DNA from: Actinacidiphila alni
GTDB taxonomy: Bacteria; Actinomycetota; Actinomycetes; Streptomycetales; Streptomycetaceae
Reading direction: 5' to 3'
Length of the DNA: 64,000 nucleotides
Assembly: GCF_900112845.1 (NCBI RefSeq)
Contig: NZ_FONG01000031.1
Coordinates: 1-64,000, forward strand
Part shown: piece after piece, positions 60,114 through 64,000 of the stretch
How the letters are laid out: each line of letters opens with the position of its first letter
How positions within the stretch are numbered: position 1 is the stretch's first letter
Translations under genes and position numbers: made by a program
The notes under the pieces: generated by a model
The model's database searches: none
Told to the model about the DNA's origin: nothing
What the model saw: only the letters and a program-made list of their open reading frames with translations

Positions 60114-61469
60114 ATGCGCACTTCCGGCAGAACCCGCAGGACCGCCGTCATCGCGGTCGCGGGGCTCGCGACCTGCGCGACCCTGATCACCGGATGCAGC
60201 AGCGACAGCAAGGACGACGCCAAGGGCGACAGCGGCAAGTCGTCCTCCGGCGAGCAGATCACGCTGCACATCGGTGACTTCGGTTCGTTCGGCTACGACG
60301 ACAAGACCGGCGCGAAGCTCTTCTCGGAGTACGAGCGGCTTCACCCGAACATCAAGATCGTCGAGGACAACGTCTCCGACGGCCAGCAGTACTGGGACTC
60401 GCTCAAGCTGCACCTCCAGCAGAACAGCGGCCTCGACGACATCCAGGCCATCGAGATCGGCTACATAGCCGAGGCCATCCAGCCGAACCTGGCGTCGAAG
60501 TTCGTGGACTTCAAGACGGTCAAGGGCTTCAACGTCGACGACTGGGTCAGCTACAAGGAGAAGGAAGCCACCACCTCCGACGGCAAGGTGATCGGCGTCG
60601 GCACCGACATCGGCCCGACCGCGATCTGCTACCGCACCGACTTCTTCAAGCAGGCCGGGCTGCCCACCGACCCGGCGCAGGTCGCCGCGCTGTGGAACGG
60701 CGACTGGTCGAAGTTCGTGTCGGTCGGCGAGCAGTTCAAGGCCAAGGCGCCCAGCGGCGTGGCCTTCACCGACTCGGCCGGCGGCCTGTTCAACGCGGTG
60801 CTCTCCAGCCAGTCGGCGCAGTACTCCGACGAGAGCGGCAAGCTGGTCTACGACTCCAGCCCCGGTGTGCAGACCGCCTGGAATCTGTCGGCCAAGGCGA
60901 TCAAGGAAGGTCTGACCGCCAAGCTCCAGCAGTTCGACTCCAACAACACGTGGTCGGCGGCGTTCAAGACCGGCAAGTTCGCCACCGTCGCCTGCCCCAG
61001 CTGGATGATCGGCCAGGTCGCGGCCAACTCCGGCCCGGCGAACAAGGGCAAGTGGGACATCGCCCAGCCGCCGCAGGCCGGCAACTGGGGCGGCTCCTTC
61101 CTCGCGGTGCCCAAGTCCGGCAAGCACGTCGCCGAGGCGACCGCCTTCGCGCAGTGGCTGACCGCCGCCGCCCAGGAGGTCAAGGTCTTCCAGAAGTTCG
61201 GCAACATCCCGTCGAACAAGGCCGGTCTGGCCGACCCCGCGGTGCAGAACGCCACCAACGACTACTTCGGCACCGCCGGAGCGCCGATCGGGAAGATCTT
61301 CTCGACCACGGCGAACGCCATCCAGCCGGCGCCGATCGGCCCGAAGGACGGCACGGTCAAGGACATCATCACCAAGAACGGCCTGCTCGACATGGAGCAG
61401 CGCGGCACCTCCGCCGACAAGGCCTGGTCGAACGTGAAGGCCCAGGTCAAGGACAAGGTCGGCGAGTAG
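60114..61469 (+). CDS. cebE: Cellobiose/cellotriose ABC transporter substrate-binding lipoprotein
   Basis: 451-aa extracellular solute-binding protein (family 1). Lipoprotein signal with lipobox LITGC, Cys28, then a Ser/Lys/Asp-rich linker (29-48) and a periplasmic-binding fold (about 49-451). It captures cello-oligosaccharides outside the membrane for CebFG. ATG 60114 follows AAGGAGAG. The assignment rests on the cebR-E-F-G-bglC order and the CebR box; the protein alone would only say sugar-binding. A 14-bp hairpin follows. Confidence 0.93.
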   Translation: MRTSGRTRRTAVIAVAGLATCATLITGCSSDSKDDAKGDSGKSSSGEQITLHIGDFGSFGYDDKTGAKLFSEYERLHPNIKIVEDNVSDGQQYWDSLKLHLQQNSGLDDIQAIEIGYIAEAIQPNLASKFVDFKTVKGFNVDDWVSYKEKEATTSDGKVIGVGTDIGPTAICYRTDFFKQAGLPTDPAQVAALWNGDWSKFVSVGEQFKAKAPSGVAFTDSAGGLFNAVLSSQSAQYSDESGKLVYDSSPGVQTAWNLSAKAIKEGLTAKLQQFDSNNTWSAAFKTGKFATVACPSWMIGQVAANSGPANKGKWDIAQPPQAGNWGGSFLAVPKSGKHVAEATAFAQWLTAAAQEVKVFQKFGNIPSNKAGLADPAVQNATNDYFGTAGAPIGKIFSTTANAIQPAPIGPKDGTVKDIITKNGLLDMEQRGTSADKAWSNVKAQVKDKVGE

Positions 61470-61478
61470 TCCCGATCG

Positions 61479-61516
61479 GGGCCGCCCGGCAGTGGCACCC
61501 GCCTGCCGGGCGGCCC
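61479..61516 (+). terminator. Intercistronic hairpin between cebE and cebF
   Basis: Perfect 14-bp stem GGGCCGCCCGGCAG (61479-61492)/CTGCCGGGCGGCCC (61503-61516), 10-nt loop, no U-tract. Probably a partial terminator or mRNA-stabilising stem giving more CebE than permease. Confidence 0.8.
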
Positions 61517-61554
61517 GTACGTCACCCTCCCCAACCCCCGGAAGGACGCCCCTC

Positions 61555-62493
61555 GTGGCCACCTCCGCCCCGCCGGCCGGCTGGCGCTCCCGGCTCTACC
61601 GGCTGGACACCAAGGCGTCGCCGTACGCGTACATCGCCCCCTTCTTCCTCGTCTTCGCGGCCTTCGGGCTGTTCCCGCTCATCTACACCGGCTGGCTGTC
61701 GCTGCACCATGTGGAGCTGGGCCAGAGCGGTTCCGGGACCTGGGTGGGCTTCGACAACTACACCAGCCTCTGGGACAACCAGTTCTTCTGGAAGGCGCTG
61801 CGGAACACCTTCACGCTCGGCGTGATCTCCACGGTGCCGCAGCTGCTGATGGCCCTGGGCCTGGCCCATCTGCTCAACTACAAGCTGCGCGCCCGCGGTT
61901 TCTTCCGGGTCGCGGTGCTCGCGCCGTACGCCACCTCGATCGCGGCGGCGGCGCTGGTGTTCGTCCAGCTGTTCAACCCCGACTACGGGATGATCAACCA
62001 GTTCCTCGGCCACGTGGGTGTGCACGACATCCGCTGGGACTCCTCCAAGTGGCCCGCGCAGATCGCCATTTCGGCGATCGTGACCTGGCGCTGGACCGGC
62101 TACAACGCGCTGATCTACCTGGCCGCGATGCAGGCGGTGCCCGCCGATCTGTACGAGGCGGCGGCGCTGGACGGCGCCTCGCGCTGGCGGCAGTTCCTCA
62201 GCGTGACGATCCCGTCGATCCGTCCGACGATCTTCTTCACCATCATCGTGTCGACCATCGGCGCCACGCAGCTGTTCGGCGAGCCGCTGATCTACGGCGG
62301 CGGTGTCGGCCCGACCGGCGGCACCGACCACCAGTACCAGACGCTGAGCCTGTACATGTACGACAAGGGCTGGCAGGTCGGCCAGCTCGGTCAGGCGTCC
62401 GCGGTGGCCTGGGTGATGCTGCTGATCCTGCTGCTCATCGGTGCCGCGCAACTTCTCGTCATGCGGGCCAACCGCCGGAAGCTGGGGGGCTGA
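61555..62493 (+). CDS. cebF: Cello-oligosaccharide ABC permease CebF
   Basis: 312-aa MalF-like permease with six hydrophobic helices (about 35-55, 85-110, 120-140, 165-185, 215-240, 285-305) and the EAA loop YEAAALDGASRWRQFLSVTIP that contacts the ATPase. GTG 61555 has GGAAGGA 8 nt upstream. Partner of CebG; no ATPase gene is present, consistent with the known use of the shared ATPase MsiK in streptomycetes. Confidence 0.92.
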   Translation: MATSAPPAGWRSRLYRLDTKASPYAYIAPFFLVFAAFGLFPLIYTGWLSLHHVELGQSGSGTWVGFDNYTSLWDNQFFWKALRNTFTLGVISTVPQLLMALGLAHLLNYKLRARGFFRVAVLAPYATSIAAAALVFVQLFNPDYGMINQFLGHVGVHDIRWDSSKWPAQIAISAIVTWRWTGYNALIYLAAMQAVPADLYEAAALDGASRWRQFLSVTIPSIRPTIFFTIIVSTIGATQLFGEPLIYGGGVGPTGGTDHQYQTLSLYMYDKGWQVGQLGQASAVAWVMLLILLLIGAAQLLVMRANRRKLGG

Positions 62494-62496
62494 CCC

Positions 62497-63420
62497 ATGG
62501 CTCAACTGACCGAGTCCGTCAAGCCCGCCGACGCGCGCGGGCGCACCGCGCCGCCGCGTACGGCCCGGCGCCGCAAGGTGCGTGCGGGCGGTGCGGGCAA
62601 GCAGCACAACGGCGGCCCGATCGCGTACGCGTTCCTGATACTCGCGGCGCTGGTCTCGCTGTTCCCGCTGTACTGGACGGTGGTGGCGGCCTCGCACACC
62701 GACACCGACATCGTCACCCCGCCGACGCCGCTGCTGCCCGGCAGCCATCTGATCGACAACCTCAAGATCGTCTGGGACCAGGTCGACATGACCAAGGCTC
62801 TGGTCAACTCGACGATCGTGGCGGGGACGGTGGCGATCAGCACGGTGCTGTTCGCGACGCTCGCCGGATTCGCCTTCGCCAAGCTGGAGTTCCGCGGCCG
62901 GAACGCGCTGCTGACCATCGTCGTCGCGACGATGACGGTGCCGCCGCAGCTGACCGTGATCCCGCTCTACCAGATCATCACCGACGCGGGCTGGGTCGGT
63001 CATCTGCAGTCGGTGATCCTGCCGTCGCTGGTGGCGGCCTTCGGCGTGTTCTTCATGCGGCAGTTCCTGTCCGAGGCACTGCCCATCGAACTGGTCGAGG
63101 CGGCCCGGGTGGACGGCGCGCACAGCCTGCGGATCATCTGGCACGTGGTGTTCCCGATCGCCCGGCCGGCCATGGCGGTGCTGGGGATGCTGGTCTTCGT
63201 CCAGTCCTGGAACGACTTCTTCTGGCCGTTCATCGCGCTCAGCCAGCAGAACCCGACCGTGCAGGTGGCGCTCGCCGGTGTCGGCTCCGGCAACCACCAG
63301 ATCGACCACGCGGTCGTGGTGTGCGCGGCGCTGGTCGCCACGCTGCCGCTGCTGCTGGTCTTCGCGGTGCTCGGCAAGCAGATCGTCAGCGGCATCACCG
63401 CGGGTGCCGTCAAGAGCTGA
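62497..63420 (+). CDS. cebG: Cello-oligosaccharide ABC permease CebG
   Basis: 307-aa MalG-like permease. Six helices (about 42-62, 105-128, 138-158, 170-190, 225-245, 275-297) and the EAA motif VEAARVDGAHSLRIIWHVVFP; a basic N-terminal tail of about 35 residues is cytoplasmic. Only 3 bp after cebF, so co-transcribed and probably coupled. The last 50 nt before bglC are very C-rich. Confidence 0.92.
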   Translation: MAQLTESVKPADARGRTAPPRTARRRKVRAGGAGKQHNGGPIAYAFLILAALVSLFPLYWTVVAASHTDTDIVTPPTPLLPGSHLIDNLKIVWDQVDMTKALVNSTIVAGTVAISTVLFATLAGFAFAKLEFRGRNALLTIVVATMTVPPQLTVIPLYQIITDAGWVGHLQSVILPSLVAAFGVFFMRQFLSEALPIELVEAARVDGAHSLRIIWHVVFPIARPAMAVLGMLVFVQSWNDFFWPFIALSQQNPTVQVALAGVGSGNHQIDHAVVVCAALVATLPLLLVFAVLGKQIVSGITAGAVKS

Positions 63421-63516
63421 CTCCCCCTGCTCCCGCCCATCCCCGCCCCTTCCCCTCCCCCTGAGCCCCTCCCCTGCTGACCCCGCTTACCCCTGATTCC
63501 TTTGGAGTCCCCCGTT

Positions 63517-64000
63517 ATGACCGCTGTCCGCTCCGAGAGCGCCGAGGGCGCCCCTGCCGACGTCCAGACCGGCACCCATGCCCCGGCCTCGCTCCGCTTT
63601 CCCCCCGGCTTCGTCTGGGGGGCGGCCACCGCCGCCTACCAGATCGAGGGCGCCGCGGCCGAGGACGGCCGCACCCCTTCGATCTGGGACACCTTCAGCC
63701 ACACTCCCGGCCGCGTCCGCAACGGGGACACCGGTGACATCGCGGCCGACCACTACCACCGCTTCCGTGACGACGTCGCCCTGATGTCCGAACTGGGCCT
63801 GGGCGCCTACCGGTTCTCCGTCTCCTGGTCGCGCGTGCAGCCGACCGGGCGCGGCCCGGCCGTCCAGCGCGGCCTGGACTTCTACCGGGCGCTGACCGAC
63901 GAACTGCTCGACCACGGCATCACCCCGGTGGCCACCCTCTACCACTGGGACCTGCCGCAGGACCTGGAGGACGTCGGCGGCTGGACCGTACGCGACACCG
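63517..64000 (+). CDS. bglC: GH1 beta-glucosidase, cut by the window end
   Basis: The first 161 codons of a GH1 family enzyme. FPPGFVWGAATAAYQIEGAA is the N-terminal GH1 signature, and AYRFSVSWSRVQPTG and TLYHWDLPQDLED are also conserved. The catalytic Glu residues lie beyond the window. No signal peptide is seen, so it acts in the cytoplasm on imported cellobiose, yielding glucose. ATG 63517 follows TTTGGAG. Fifth gene of the ceb locus, 96 bp after cebG. Confidence 0.95.
   Translation, partial: MTAVRSESAEGAPADVQTGTHAPASLRFPPGFVWGAATAAYQIEGAAAEDGRTPSIWDTFSHTPGRVRNGDTGDIAADHYHRFRDDVALMSELGLGAYRFSVSWSRVQPTGRGPAVQRGLDFYRALTDELLDHGITPVATLYHWDLPQDLEDVGGWTVRDT

Overview
The window looks like a chromosomal core segment of a Streptomycetaceae actinomycete, most likely Streptomyces. 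The DNA is very GC-rich with strong third-position GC. It carries an adpA gene with an in-frame TTA (bldA-type) codon, TANNNT -10 boxes placed 6-8 nt before start codons (leaderless mRNAs), a ceb cellobiose locus and many secreted CBM-bearing hydrolases. Gene order (citrate synthase, RecD-like helicase, agmatinase, acyl-CoA carboxylase/HMG-CoA lyase/acdH, glmS, adpA-orn, cebR-EFG-bglC) matches what I recall of the S. coelicolor SCO2736-SCO2798 region. That comparison is from memory and was not computed.

Layout. 0.1-6.5 kb: DedA membrane protein, SDR oxidoreductase, citrate synthase and a RecD2-like helicase on the minus strand, with a pair of DnaA-box matches beside the helicase, then a small DUF937-type gene. 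6.8-11.4 kb: a three-gene cassette with GTGA overlaps (Gfo/Idh oxidoreductase, DUF993/DHDPS-like protein, TIM-barrel isomerase) divergent from a LacI-type regulator, with two AAGCGCTT operators between. 11.5-24 kb: a MarR-GNAT fusion with a perfect palindromic operator, VWA protein, second isomerase, LysR regulator, lipoprotein, a fused heterodimer-type ABC exporter, agmatinase, a phosphatase-like protein and a two-component system. 24.2-32.9 kb: acyl-CoA thioesterase/dehydrogenase, a TetR regulator, and a divergent leucine/isovalerate catabolic operon (carboxyltransferase, biotin carboxylase, HMG-CoA lyase, acyl-CoA dehydrogenase) around a 19-bp perfect inverted repeat. 33-38.8 kb: glmS, a universal stress protein, adpA, oligoribonuclease and tRNA-His.

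38.8-64 kb is a beta-glucan depolymerisation region: GH48 and GH5 cellulases with CBM2 domains, a two-discoidin GH64-type beta-1,3-glucanase, a secreted S1 protease, a GH16 with a C-terminal beta-glucan-binding-like domain, then cebR, cebEFG and the start of a GH1 beta-glucosidase. Two related palindromes mark its promoters: TGGGAGCGCTCCCA (CebR box) at GH48 and cebE, degenerate at GH5, and TGAGAGCGCTCTCA-like sites at GH64, the protease and GH16, with a hybrid at cebR. The implied logic is extracellular hydrolysis of cellulose and mixed or beta-1,3-glucan, uptake of cello-oligosaccharides by CebEFG, cytoplasmic hydrolysis by the GH1 enzyme and LacI-family repression.

Points for a second look: an approximately 200-bp imperfect inverted repeat filling the 703-bp gap after cebR; a single-base frameshift in an otherwise coupled DrrA-like ABC ATPase; an upstream ORF overlapping the adpA start; the near-identical discoidin duplication; and hairpins placed directly before the ABC exporter gene and between cebE and cebF.
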